The notes beneath the pieces were generated by a model. It was given only the letters and a program-made list of their open reading frames with translations, ran no database searches and was not told where the DNA came from. This document shows positions 18,107 through 26,203 of a DNA stretch of 64,000 nucleotides, piece after piece. The stretch spans positions 40,093 to 104,092 of the forward strand of contig JAPLGS010000099.1 in NCBI GenBank assembly GCA_026390015.1, read 5' to 3'. This stretch comes from Chloroflexota bacterium. Its GTDB lineage: Bacteria > Chloroflexota > Anaerolineae > Anaerolineales > Villigracilaceae. Positions within the stretch are counted from its first letter, which is position 1, and the number at the start of each line of letters is the position of its first letter. The position numbers and the translations under genes are program-made.

Positions 18107-19879
18107 ATGTCTTATTCTGAAAAACCAAAAGTCTCATGGGGCGCGCTCGTAGTTGTGCTGGCAGTGGCGATCTTTGCCTGCATCGTTATCGGGGTCATAT
18201 TAATTCCAAAACTCATAAATCAAAATACACCATCCTCAACCGTCACCGGAACCGAGGCAACGCCCGCGCCGCCCAAGAATGCGATTGCCATCGAAATCTC
18301 ATCCTCCAACACCAAGGAAGATTGGATGAATGCGGTCGTGGCGCAATTCAATCAGGAAGAACACAAGGCCGCTTCAGGCGACGTGATATTCGTCACCGTA
18401 AAACATGTCACTTCAGGCGGATCACAAAAAGCGATCCTCGATGGAAAGAGTCTGCCGGTTGTGTGGAGTCCCGGCGACCAATCCTGGGTGGATGAAGCGA
18501 ACCGAGTCTGGCGTGACCGCAACGGCAAACTCCTCATCTCCGAGCCATGCGTGCAAACTGTTCTGGCTCCGATCGGTTTTGCCATGTGGCGCCCCATGGC
18601 AGAAGCGCTCGGCTGGCCAGACAAACCCATCAGCTGGGATGATATTGTCCAGCTCTCGGCAAACCCACAGGGCTGGGAAAGCCTCGGACATCCCGAGTGG
18701 GGACAATTCAAGTTCGGGCACACGCATCCTGATTATTCCAACGCCGGCTTGCTGAGCATGACAGCCCTTGCCTATTCCACGATTGGCGAGACCAGCGGGT
18801 TGACCGCCGATCAAGTTTACTCGGATGCGGTTGTCGAAGCGTTCCGTGGTGTCGAGCAGAATACATATCATTACGGTTTGCAAAGCCGCCCGCTCATGCA
18901 AATTTTGGCGCAGCGCGGACCAGAGTATCTTCACGCCGTGTCAACCAGTGAAGCGGAAACGCTTAAGACAAATGCGGAATATGCTTCGACGATGCGTTAT
19001 CCGCTGGTGTTCATCTTTCCATCCAAAGGCACATTTTGGAGCGAACAACCCTACTGCATTCTCGATGGGGATTGGGTGAGCGATGACCAGAAAGATGCTG
19101 CTAAAATTTTCAAGGATTACCTGCTCGAAAAGAAACAACAGGAAATGGCGATCACCTATTACCTGCGCCCAGTGGACACTTCAATACCACTGCATGCCCC
19201 GCTGACAATTGAAGGCGGCACCGATCCGCGAGTCACCACTGACACAGTACCGGCGTTGGAAAGTCCATCCGCTGAAGTTTCATCTGCGGTCAAGGATGTC
19301 TTTCATCAGACCAAGAAAAAATCCACCATTGTCATGATGCTGGATACTTCCGGCAGCATGGAAGGCGAAAAGATCAAGAGCGCCGTTGCAAGTTCCGTAA
19401 ATTTCATTGGGCGGCTGGACCCGAATGATGAAATTTTCCTGATGGTATTCAGCGGAGACAAAGACATCTACGAACTTGGCGGTGGACGCGCCGGTGACAT
19501 CAGCGAGGATTTAACCAACAAACTCAACGGGATCTATGCCAACGGGAGTACACCTCTTTATGACGCCGTATGCCAGGCTACGCAAAGAATCGACACACTT
19601 AAAGCAGACCACGATACCAACAATGAAAAGCGATTGTATGGGATTGTCCTGCTTTCAGATGGACAGGATACATCCAGCAATAACTCAGAGAATCAAATGT
19701 TCAATTGCCTGCCCAGCGGAGAGAGCGTTGAAGGCACCAAACTCTTTACGATCGCCTTTGGCGAAGATGCGGATGCTGACTTGATGCTGCGCATTGCCAA
19801 TCGTACCAACGGCAAAACTTTCACCGGCGATCCGGCCACCATCGAATCGATCTACAACGCCATTTCAGCGGAGCAATAA
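18107..19879 (+). CDS. Membrane-anchored solute-binding/VWA fusion protein
   Basis: A 590-residue protein with one N-terminal span (about 12-36, ALVVVLAVAIFACIVIGVIL), so the bulk lies outside the membrane. Residues about 60-380 resemble a family-11 extracellular solute-binding protein (AIEISSSNTKEDWMNAVVAQFN, VVWSPGDQSW). Residues about 405-590 form a von Willebrand A domain with an intact MIDAS (MMLDTSGSMEG). Such fusions occur in Chloroflexota and Actinobacteriota, but their ligand is unknown. GGAGG precedes the ATG. The following gene, a small coiled-coil membrane protein, starts 3 bases after the stop. Confidence 0.85.
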   Translation: MSYSEKPKVSWGALVVVLAVAIFACIVIGVILIPKLINQNTPSSTVTGTEATPAPPKNAIAIEISSSNTKEDWMNAVVAQFNQEEHKAASGDVIFVTVKHVTSGGSQKAILDGKSLPVVWSPGDQSWVDEANRVWRDRNGKLLISEPCVQTVLAPIGFAMWRPMAEALGWPDKPISWDDIVQLSANPQGWESLGHPEWGQFKFGHTHPDYSNAGLLSMTALAYSTIGETSGLTADQVYSDAVVEAFRGVEQNTYHYGLQSRPLMQILAQRGPEYLHAVSTSEAETLKTNAEYASTMRYPLVFIFPSKGTFWSEQPYCILDGDWVSDDQKDAAKIFKDYLLEKKQQEMAITYYLRPVDTSIPLHAPLTIEGGTDPRVTTDTVPALESPSAEVSSAVKDVFHQTKKKSTIVMMLDTSGSMEGEKIKSAVASSVNFIGRLDPNDEIFLMVFSGDKDIYELGGGRAGDISEDLTNKLNGIYANGSTPLYDAVCQATQRIDTLKADHDTNNEKRLYGIVLLSDGQDTSSNNSENQMFNCLPSGESVEGTKLFTIAFGEDADADLMLRIANRTNGKTFTGDPATIESIYNAISAEQ

Positions 19880-19882
19880 CAC

Positions 19883-20194
19883 ATGCAACAGAGACGTCCA
19901 TTTTGGTTTTTACTGGATGGCTACGGTTGGATCGTATTCATCATGAGCATTGTCACGGCTTTTATTATCCACCAATGGTGGGCCGTTCTACTCGGCATGA
20001 TCGGCTATCTGCTCGCTCTGCTGGTCGATCTGATCGGAGGCCGCGCCCTGGGTCGGACTGGCGCGATGCGTCTGGCGCGCGCCGAACAGGAAAACCTCGA
20101 ATTGAAAGCCGAGCAGGCGCGTCTACTCGGCGCGATTCGTGAACGGGATGAAAAAATAAATCAACAAGGTAAACAATCAGTCAAGGAGCCCTAA
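19883..20194 (+). CDS. Small two-span membrane protein with coiled-coil tail
   Basis: A 103-residue protein not assigned to a family. Two hydrophobic segments (about 10-28 and 31-52) are followed by a charged helix RLARAEQENLELKAEQARLL that should form a coiled coil in the cytoplasm. It starts 3 bases after the VWA gene and its stop overlaps the next start (TAATG), so it is translated with its neighbours. It may help anchor or assemble the VWA protein; this is inferred from position only. Confidence 0.7.
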   Translation: MQQRRPFWFLLDGYGWIVFIMSIVTAFIIHQWWAVLLGMIGYLLALLVDLIGGRALGRTGAMRLARAEQENLELKAEQARLLGAIRERDEKINQQGKQSVKEP

Positions 20195-20679
20195 TGGATA
20201 AACAAGAACGTAATGAAAAACTGGAACTCTATGGGAGCGGATTCAGCCTACTGAAAGTCGCGCTGGCCGAGGTCCCGGTTGAGGCGATGAAGTTCAAACC
20301 TGAACCAACAGAATGGAGCGTCCACGAAATTATCATCCACATCGCGGATAGTGAATCAAATGCGGCGTTACGCGCGCGCAAGTTGATCGTTGAACCCGGC
20401 AGCATGTTGGTCGGATATGATCAGGATAAATGGGCGATCGAGTTGAATTATCACGATCAGGATCTTGAAGACGCGCTGGAAACAACAAGGCTTGTCCGCA
20501 AGACAACTTATGAATTGCTCAAGAAACAACCCGAAGAAGTATTTACTCATGCGGTGATACACCCCGAACGCGCTGAGCCTTTTACATTTGAGAGATGGCT
20601 GCAGATCTATTCGGGTCACATCCCCGGGCATATTGAACAAATTCGAGAGAATGTAAAAAAGTACAAAGTAAACAGGTAA
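20194..20679 (+). CDS. DinB-family protein
   Basis: A 161-residue four-helix DinB/YfiT-type protein. EWSVHEIIIHIADSE and IYSGHIPGHIEQIRE supply the conserved His residues expected to hold a divalent metal. Family members include thiol-dependent transferases; the substrate here is unknown. The start overlaps the previous stop and has AAGGAG. The last codons (KVNR then stop) lie inside a 16-bp inverted repeat. Confidence 0.82.
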   Translation: MDKQERNEKLELYGSGFSLLKVALAEVPVEAMKFKPEPTEWSVHEIIIHIADSESNAALRARKLIVEPGSMLVGYDQDKWAIELNYHDQDLEDALETTRLVRKTTYELLKKQPEEVFTHAVIHPERAEPFTFERWLQIYSGHIPGHIEQIRENVKKYKVNR

Positions 20680-20752
20680 ACAAGTAGACAAGTAGACAAG
20701 TTCGCATGCATATGTTTACCTGTTTACTTATTTACGTGTTTACGCACCCCAA
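20667..20752. repeat. GTAAAC/GTTTAC repeat cluster with 16-bp inverted repeat
   Basis: AGTAAACAGGTAAACA (20667-20682) is the exact reverse complement of TGTTTACCTGTTTACT (20713-20728). Between them lie short direct copies of AAGTAGAC, and TTTACGTGTTTACGC follows. The stem could fold and end the DinB transcript. A similar cluster lies at 35047-35113. Confidence 0.75.
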
Positions 20753-20761
20753 GGAGACCAT

Positions 20762-21610
20762 ATGACTATTCGACAAATTTTCATCATCGGCGCAGGGACA
20801 ATGGGCAACGGCATCGCGCAGATCGCCGCGACTTCGGGCTATCAAGTGACTTGCATGGATGTGATGCCTGCCGCCTTGGAAAAAGCCAAAACGATGATCG
20901 CCAAATCCACTGCGAAACTTTTGGAAAAGGGAACACTGACTGCGGAACAAAAATCTTCAGCGGATGGCATTCAATTCGTGAGCGATATGTCCACGATGAA
21001 AGACGCTGACTTGGTCATTGAAGCCGCGACTGAAAACCCAGAATTAAAATTCAAGATATTCAAAGACATGGACGCCAACGCGCGTGAAGGTGTGATATTG
21101 GCAAGCAACACTTCATCCATTTCAATTACCAAGATCGCCGCAGTGACCAGCCGTCCCGACAAAGTGATCGGGATGCATTTCATGAATCCCGTGCCGTTGA
21201 TGAAACTGGTTGAAGTCATTCGCGGACTTGGCACATCCGACGAAACCACAAAAATAATCATGGAACTTTGTAAAGTAATGGGCAAGGAGCCTGTCGAAGC
21301 CAACGACTCGCCTGGATTCATTTCAAACAGAATCCTGTGCCCGATGATCAACGAAGCGATATTTGCCTTGCAGGAAAATGTCGGCACACCCGAAGCAATT
21401 GACCAGGTGATGAAGCTGGGAATGAATCATCCCATGGGACCACTCACCCTCGCAGATTTGATCGGATTGGATGTGGTGCTGTTCGTGATGGAAGTTTTGC
21501 AAAGGGATTTGGGCGAAGATAAATATCGCCCCGCGTATTTGCTGAGAAAAATGGTGGATGCGGGATATTTGGGAAGAAAGACCGGAAGAGGATTTTATAA
21601 TTACAATTGA
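20762..21610 (+). CDS. 3-hydroxybutyryl-CoA dehydrogenase
   Basis: A 282-residue NAD(P)-dependent 3-hydroxyacyl-CoA dehydrogenase of the short single-domain type. The Rossmann motif [16 protein letters not shown] is at residues 8-23. [11 protein letters not shown] and [13 protein letters not shown] follow, [17 protein letters not shown] contains the catalytic His, and the C-terminal domain ends GFYNYN. It interconverts acetoacetyl-CoA and 3-hydroxybutyryl-CoA, pairing with the upstream thiolase. AAGGAG lies before the ATG. Confidence 0.94.
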   Translation: MTIRQIFIIGAGTMGNGIAQIAATSGYQVTCMDVMPAALEKAKTMIAKSTAKLLEKGTLTAEQKSSADGIQFVSDMSTMKDADLVIEAATENPELKFKIFKDMDANAREGVILASNTSSISITKIAAVTSRPDKVIGMHFMNPVPLMKLVEVIRGLGTSDETTKIIMELCKVMGKEPVEANDSPGFISNRILCPMINEAIFALQENVGTPEAIDQVMKLGMNHPMGPLTLADLIGLDVVLFVMEVLQRDLGEDKYRPAYLLRKMVDAGYLGRKTGRGFYNYN

Positions 21611-21669
21611 GTAGTAAATGATTAGCAACAAATTACAATCACATCAAATTCGCCTTGGAGGGCAAACAG

Positions 21670-23259
21670 ATGACTCAAGTCTATGATTATGTGATCATTG
21701 GTTCTGGTTTTGGGGGAAGTGTTTCGGCAATGCGATTAACTGAAAAAGGATATTCCGTTCTCGTTCTTGAAAAAGGAAAAAGATTCAAAGACACTGACTT
21801 CGCCACATCCAACTGGCAATATTGGAAATATGTTTGGATGCCAGCCATCCGCGCGCATGGGATATTGCAGATCAGCATTCTCAAAGGCGCGATGGTTTTG
21901 CATGGCGCGGGCGTGGGCGGCGGAAGTTTGGGTTATGCCAACGTATTGGAAATTCCAACCGATCAAACATTCGCGACCCCGGCCTGGAATCAAAATGTGA
22001 AATGGGGAGAAACACTTAAAGAACATTATGCGACAGCCAGGAAAATGCTTGGCGCGGCGCGCAATCCCAAATTATGGAAAGCGGACGATCTGCTCAAGCA
22101 AATGGCGGAAGAACGCGGCATGGGGCACACCTTCCGCGCGACGGATGTGGGCGCATATTTCGGCGAGTCGGGCGTGATCGTGGCTGATCCATTTTTCGGT
22201 GGAGATGGTCCAGAGCGGGCGGGATGTCAACACTGCGGCGGATGCATGGTGGGATGCCGTCACAATGCGAAGAATACTTTGCCTAAAAATTATTTATATT
22301 TTGCAGAGAAGAATGGCGCGCAAGTTAAAGCCGAAGTTGAAGTGACGAATGTTAAACCTTCAAGCATCAACGGCTCTCGTTACGAAATCACATATCACGA
22401 TTCAACCAAACTTTTCAAACAAAAACAAACTGTCCACGCAAAGAACATCATTTTCTCTGCTGGTGTGATGGGAACAATAAAATTATTATTGAACCTGCGT
22501 GACGTGAAGGGTTCATTGCCGAATCTGTCCCGTAGACTCGGTCACATGGTCAGGACCAACTCAGAGGCGTTATTGGGAAGCGTCGCCCGTAATTCAGATA
22601 TAAATTATTCAGAAGGTGTTTCCATTTCATCCATCTATAACCATGATGAGATCACCCGCATTGAACCGGTGCGTTATCCTGATGGATCATCTTTGATGCG
22701 CTTCCTGGCCGGACCGTTGATAGATACTGATGTAAGTGTGCCGATCCGCCTTCTGAAATTTTTCTGGTGGGCGCTGACACATCCGCTGGATTTTTTGAAA
22801 TCATTATTTCTGTCGGGCTGGGCGCACAACGTGACGATATTATTGGTGATGCAGCATGCTGACAATCGAATGCGCTTCCGCACTGGACGAAGCGTGTTCA
22901 CACTTTTCCGCACAGGCATGGTGGCGGATGAGGAACCCGGTTACAAGATCAACGCGCAGGTTGAAGGCTCACATGAACTGACGCGCGAATTCGCGAAACG
23001 CACGAACGGAATAGCGCTCGGTTCCATCGGCGAAAATTTATTGGGACTGCCAACCACCGCCCACATTTTAGGCGGCGCGCCCATCGGCAAAAATGCGGAT
23101 GAAGGCGTGGTGAATGAAAATTTTGAAGTACACAATTATGACGGCATGTATATCATTGACGGTTCGATCATGCCTGCCAACCCCGGCGTGAATCCGTCGC
23201 TAACGATCACTGCGCTGGCGGAATATGCGATGAGTAAAATAAAGCCGAAACGAATCTAA
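21670..23259 (+). CDS. GMC-family (cholesterol-oxidase-like) FAD oxidoreductase
   Basis: A 529-residue flavoenzyme. The FAD-binding motif YVIIGSGFGGSVSAMRL is at the N-terminus, GAGVGGGSLGYANV binds the pyrophosphate, and the Cys-rich HCGGCMVGCRHNAKNTL (about 190-206) is typical of cholesterol-oxidase-like members. The C-terminal IIDGSIMPANPGVNPSLTI closes the FAD domain. The substrate is unknown; sterols are not assured. ATG 21670 is chosen for its GGAGGG ribosome binding site over an in-frame TTG 15 bases upstream. A strong terminator follows. Confidence 0.88.
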   Translation: MTQVYDYVIIGSGFGGSVSAMRLTEKGYSVLVLEKGKRFKDTDFATSNWQYWKYVWMPAIRAHGILQISILKGAMVLHGAGVGGGSLGYANVLEIPTDQTFATPAWNQNVKWGETLKEHYATARKMLGAARNPKLWKADDLLKQMAEERGMGHTFRATDVGAYFGESGVIVADPFFGGDGPERAGCQHCGGCMVGCRHNAKNTLPKNYLYFAEKNGAQVKAEVEVTNVKPSSINGSRYEITYHDSTKLFKQKQTVHAKNIIFSAGVMGTIKLLLNLRDVKGSLPNLSRRLGHMVRTNSEALLGSVARNSDINYSEGVSISSIYNHDEITRIEPVRYPDGSSLMRFLAGPLIDTDVSVPIRLLKFFWWALTHPLDFLKSLFLSGWAHNVTILLVMQHADNRMRFRTGRSVFTLFRTGMVADEEPGYKINAQVEGSHELTREFAKRTNGIALGSIGENLLGLPTTAHILGGAPIGKNADEGVVNENFEVHNYDGMYIIDGSIMPANPGVNPSLTITALAEYAMSKIKPKRI

Positions 23260-23276
23260 ATCTCCCAAGAAAAACT

Positions 23277-23322
23277 TCGAGCCGAACCATTTCAGATCCT
23301 ATGGTTCGGCTCGATTTTATTT
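23277..23322 (+). terminator. Intrinsic terminator after the GMC oxidoreductase gene
   Basis: A perfect 14-bp stem TCGAGCCGAACCAT/ATGGTTCGGCTCGA with a 10-base loop and TTTTATTT tail. Confidence 0.9.
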
Positions 23323-23373
23323 AACAAACGAAGGTACTTGTAACTTAACTCCCAAAAGAAAATACATTCCACG

Positions 23374-23379
23374 TATAAT
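23374..23379 (+). promoter_or_regulatory. -10 element before the DUF3592-like gene
   Basis: TATAAT about 30 bases upstream of the ATG at 23410, with GGAGG between them. No -35 is assigned. Confidence 0.45.
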
Positions 23380-23409
23380 CAATCAAATTTAGTTCTGCAC
23401 GGAGGATTT

Positions 23410-23844
23410 ATGTTTTATGCTTTTTCCGCTTTGCTGTTTGTTCTCAGCCTGGTGACAGGGATTCCTGCAATTCCTCAACTCTTGCGGATGCGAAGAATCA
23501 AACAAGACAGCGCAATTACAACTGGAATGGTGACATTGGACGCCGGTCCGATAGGCTGGTTAATGACTTCTTTTTTGGGCAGTGTCAGCCACCCTCAAAT
23601 TTTTTATCGAACTCCAAATGAAAAAGAATTCACGATCGAAGTCATAGACGCCAGCGCCTTCAAATTCCGCCGCTATAATTCTGGTGATTCGGTTGAGGTT
23701 GTCTACGACAAAAACGCCCCTTGGCTGGCATACGTTAAGAAGGAATGGGACAACGTGTTGCGCGATCTATGGTTGGCGGGCGGAGAATTATTGGCCGCGA
23801 TCATTCTTTGGAATATTGGTCTCGCACTGAAATTGCCGATATAA
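23410..23844 (+). CDS. DUF3592-like membrane protein
   Basis: A 144-residue protein with a span at each end (about 2-24 and 118-140) and an exposed beta-rich middle. The pattern ATTGMVTLDA, then FYRTPNEKEFTIEV and SVEVVYDKNAPWLAYV, resembles DUF3592, a family of unknown function. It has its own promoter after the terminator and starts the run into the DMT transporter gene 6 bases downstream. Confidence 0.65.
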   Translation: MFYAFSALLFVLSLVTGIPAIPQLLRMRRIKQDSAITTGMVTLDAGPIGWLMTSFLGSVSHPQIFYRTPNEKEFTIEVIDASAFKFRRYNSGDSVEVVYDKNAPWLAYVKKEWDNVLRDLWLAGGELLAAIILWNIGLALKLPI

Positions 23845-23850
23845 ATATAA

Positions 23851-24699
23851 ATGGACTCACTCTCAGAACGCCGCAAGGCGCTTCTTTTCATCGCAATTGC
23901 CGCTTCCTTGTGGAGCACCAGCGGAGTCTTGATAAAGTCGCTGACTTGGCAGCCGCTCGCCATCCTGTCTGCACGCAGCCTGTTTGCCAGCCTCGTCTTT
24001 CTTGTGTACCTGCGACGGCTTCCCACCCGCTTCAATCGCTGGCAGCTTCTGGCAGCGGGCGCTTCCATCCTGACCCAATTCCTGTTCATCACATCCACAA
24101 AGTTGACCACCGCCGCCAACGCGATCTTCTTGCAATACACCGCGCCGATCTATGTTGTGTTGCTAGGATATTGGTTCCTGCGCGAAAAGCCTTCCCGCAC
24201 AGACTATATCTCCATGTTCATCATCTTTTTGGGGTTATTCTTTTTCTTTGGCGATAAATTAAGCACAGGCGGTTTATATGGAAATATTCTGGCGATCTTG
24301 AGCGGCGTGACCTCCGCTGTGATGATGGTTTCCTTCCGCGCTCAAAAGGATGGCGCGCCAGAGGAAAGTTTTCTAATCGCCAGCATTTTCACCGCATTAT
24401 TGGGATTCCCATTCATCTTGAAAGAAGCCTGGACAGTCAACACCTGGGTGATCATTGCCTTCCTCGGCATTTTTCAGATCGGGCTGGCTTTCGTTTTCTT
24501 CACCAAGGCGATCAAACACATCCCCGCATTGGAAGCGAATCTTGTCGGCACGCTTGAACCTGTCTTGAATCCCGTATGGGTATTCCTGTTCCTCGGAGAA
24601 AGTATGGGCGCCTTCGCATTGATCGGCGGGCTGATCGTGCTCGGCGGCGTAATCTTCAGCGCGGTGGGCAGCGCGCGGGCGGCAAAAGAAAGTAAATAG
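23851..24699 (+). CDS. EamA/DMT-superfamily transporter
   Basis: A 282-residue, ten-span permease built of two EamA repeats (about 8-137 and 148-276). The conserved pieces SLWSTSGVLIKSL, ANAIFLQYTAPIYVVLLG and LVGTLEPVLNPVWVFLFLGE mark the family, which exports or imports metabolites such as amino acids and nucleosides. The substrate is not predictable. It ends 1 base before the first copy of the 66-bp direct repeat. Confidence 0.9.
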   Translation: MDSLSERRKALLFIAIAASLWSTSGVLIKSLTWQPLAILSARSLFASLVFLVYLRRLPTRFNRWQLLAAGASILTQFLFITSTKLTTAANAIFLQYTAPIYVVLLGYWFLREKPSRTDYISMFIIFLGLFFFFGDKLSTGGLYGNILAILSGVTSAVMMVSFRAQKDGAPEESFLIASIFTALLGFPFILKEAWTVNTWVIIAFLGIFQIGLAFVFFTKAIKHIPALEANLVGTLEPVLNPVWVFLFLGESMGAFALIGGLIVLGGVIFSAVGSARAAKESK

Positions 24700-24700
24700 G

Positions 24701-24766
24701 TCGCCGAAATTTAGAATACATTCCGAGCAGGGATGGATGTCAAATTGAGCGGGGTCGAGATTATGG
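24701..24766 (+). repeat. 66-bp direct repeat, left copy, flanking higB cassette
   Basis: The sequence from TCGCCGAAATTTAGAATACA through TTATGG recurs at 25404-25469 in the same orientation with 62 of 66 bases identical. It lies between the DMT transporter stop and the toxin promoter. No integron attC core pairs or terminal inverted repeats are seen in it. Confidence 0.85.
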
Positions 24767-24790
24767 TGGCGTAATAGTGGTTTAATTCCA

Positions 24791-24799
24791 TGCTATACT
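24791..24799 (+). promoter_or_regulatory. Extended -10 promoter TGCTATACT of the higB pair
   Basis: TGCTATACT ends 14 bases before the toxin ATG, leaving a leader of only a few bases and no ribosome binding site. Confidence 0.5.
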
Positions 24800-24813
24800 T
24801 TGCCTAAACAACC

Positions 24814-25101
24814 ATGCACATCATCACCCGTAAGCGCCTCAATGAATTCGCAGAGAAGCACCCAGACGGCAAACCTGCATTGCAACATTGGTATAAGCAT
24901 GTAAAGTCAAAAGATTTTAAGTCGTTCATTGAAATGAGAGAGACATTCCCAAGCGCAGATCAGGTCGGCGGGTTGACCGTCTTCAATATCAGCGGCAACA
25001 AAGTTCGTTTGATCGCCGCCATTCATTACAACAGGAAGATCATTTACATTCGCGCCGTTCTAACCCACCGAGAGTATGATGAAGGAAAGTGGAAGGAGTA
25101 A
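24814..25101 (+). CDS. higB: HigB-family mRNA interferase toxin
   Basis: A 95-residue toxin of the HigB_toxin family (PF09907 type, by motif). Diagnostic pieces are the opening HIITRKRLNEFAEKHPD, the middle FPSADQVGGLTVFNISGNKVRLIAAIHY and the end YIRAVLTHREYDEGKWK, with the basic and aromatic residues expected of this ribosome-dependent mRNA interferase. It would cut mRNA during translation unless bound by its antitoxin, encoded 3 bases downstream. The toxin-first order is typical of higBA. Confidence 0.93.
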   Translation: MHIITRKRLNEFAEKHPDGKPALQHWYKHVKSKDFKSFIEMRETFPSADQVGGLTVFNISGNKVRLIAAIHYNRKIIYIRAVLTHREYDEGKWKE

Positions 25102-25104
25102 ACC

Positions 25105-25335
25105 ATGTTAGACGCTAAAATTCAAAAAGCCGCTCCGCACTGGACGGTGGTCTCGGAATTTTTGTATTACCCACATAATGAAATAGAATATCAAAAGTCA
25201 GTGCACCTGCTGGATGACCTGACTGACACCGCTGGCGAAGATGAAAACCACCCCCTTGCCTCGCTGATGGAAATCCTCGGTTTGTTGATCGAAAAATACG
25301 AAGATGAGCACGTACAGGAAATTACAGAAATCTAA
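25105..25335 (+). CDS. Short HigA-like antitoxin lacking the DNA-binding domain
   Basis: A 76-residue acidic protein 3 bases after higB. The segment SVHLLDDLTDTAGEDENHPLASLMEILGLLIEKYEDEH corresponds to the N-terminal half of HigA-type antitoxins of this toxin family. Partners of about 120-140 residues continue into a helix-turn-helix after the YExxH motif; here the protein stops 8 residues later, directly before a hairpin. It may neutralise the toxin without repressing the promoter, or be a truncated remnant. Confidence 0.75.
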   Translation: MLDAKIQKAAPHWTVVSEFLYYPHNEIEYQKSVHLLDDLTDTAGEDENHPLASLMEILGLLIEKYEDEHVQEITEI

Positions 25336-25338
25336 ACA

Positions 25339-25368
25339 GAAGTCCCTGAAGACAAATTCAGGGACTTC
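25339..25368 (+). terminator. Hairpin after the HigA-like gene
   Basis: A perfect 12-bp stem GAAGTCCCTGAA/TTCAGGGACTTC with a 6-base loop starts 4 bases after the stop. The T-tract is short. Confidence 0.65.
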
Positions 25369-25403
25369 TTACAAAATCGCCTGCCCACTACACACGGAAA
25401 CGC

Positions 25404-25469
25404 TCGCCGAAATTCAGAATACATTCCGAGCAGGGATGGATGTCAAATTGAGCGGGGTTGAAGTTATGG
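25404..25469 (+). repeat. 66-bp direct repeat, right copy, flanking higB cassette
   Basis: Second copy of the repeat at 24701-24766, offset by 703 bases, with four substitutions. Together the two copies bracket exactly the promoter, toxin, antitoxin and hairpin. Confidence 0.85.
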
Positions 25470-25505
25470 CAAAATAATGCCATCGGCAGCGTGTACGGAA
25501 AATAA

Positions 25506-25539
25506 AAAAGAGGTCGCTCCTTATGAGGCGACCTCTTTT
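25506..25539. terminator. Bidirectional terminator
   Basis: A 12-bp stem AAAAGAGGTCGC/GCGACCTCTTTT with a 10-base loop. T-rich tails exist on both strands (TTTTTTATTTT on the minus strand), suiting the end of the YCII gene at 25553 and any rightward transcript. Confidence 0.85.
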
Positions 25540-25552
25540 CAATCAAACATCC

Positions 25553-25843
25553 TTACATTGACATTGCTTCATATACTCTTATGCTTGTGATAATCGGGCA
25601 GCCTTGGGCAATTTTTTCAGCTTCATCCATGTTCTCTGCATTAATGATCATGTAACCAGTTAATGAATCCAGCCCAAGCGGTAATTCTTTGGTCCCGCTG
25701 CGTGTGATTTCTCTCCCGGGTCCGAGGGGATTGCCGGGATCAATCATCTTGTCTCCGATGGATGCGAACCATTTACCCCAGGCATCCATTATTTCCTGGG
25801 TAGGCGTTTCAAATCCGTAGGCAAACAATACAAATTTCTTCAT
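25553..25843 (-). CDS. YCII-related domain protein
   Basis: A 96-residue dimeric alpha/beta-barrel protein of the YCII/DGPF group. Conserved elements are the opening KKFVLFAYG, WGKWFASIGDKM, SLTGYMIINAENMDEAEKIA and CPIITSIRVYEAM. Members are small enzymes or ligand-binding proteins, often next to regulators or ECF sigma factors. Here an ArsR-type regulator lies 21 bases upstream on the same strand, and AAGGAG precedes the ATG. The substrate is unknown. Confidence 0.85.
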   Translation of the reverse strand: MKKFVLFAYGFETPTQEIMDAWGKWFASIGDKMIDPGNPLGPGREITRSGTKELPLGLDSLTGYMIINAENMDEAEKIAQGCPIITSIRVYEAMSM

Positions 25844-25864
25844 TTTATTCTCCTTTTTATTAGT

Positions 25865-26203
25865 TTATTTTCTACCCAGATATTGGGCATAATTTTCCAA
25901 GGTAGCTTCTTCGCTACCCCAATACGTTTGATATTGCATGACCCAATTTCGAAGACTAAGTAATGATGCTCGGTTAAGCGTAAGAAAATTAGTTTGCCCG
26001 ATCTTCTTACGGTTTATCATGCCTCCTTTCTCAAGTATTTCAATGTGCTTGTGAATTGCCGGCAGGGAGAGGTTTCTCACGGAAGCTAATTTACTTATGG
26101 AACACGGTTGCAGACTCAGTATGTAAATAATCTCTCGCCTATGTTTGTTGGCAAGGGCTTCAAAAACATTGTCTAAATCTTGTAGGGTTTCAGAGTTAGT
26201 CAT
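25865..26203 (-). CDS. ArsR-family transcriptional regulator
   Basis: A 112-residue winged helix-turn-helix protein. VFEALANKHRREIIYILSL, ISKLASVRNLSLPAIHKHIEIL (helix-turn-helix) and GGMINRKKIGQTNFLTL (wing) are typical ArsR elements. No Cys-based metal site is visible, so it is more like the ArsR regulators that accompany SRPBCC or YCII genes than a metal sensor. It likely controls its own two-gene operon with the YCII protein. Confidence 0.88.
   Translation of the reverse strand: MTNSETLQDLDNVFEALANKHRREIIYILSLQPCSISKLASVRNLSLPAIHKHIEILEKGGMINRKKIGQTNFLTLNRASLLSLRNWVMQYQTYWGSEEATLENYAQYLGRK

Noticed and set aside
24701..25469. Integron cassette with attC sites around higB
   Set aside because: The 66-bp repeats have no paired RYYYAAC/GTTRRRY cores and no internal inverted structure, and no integrase is present.
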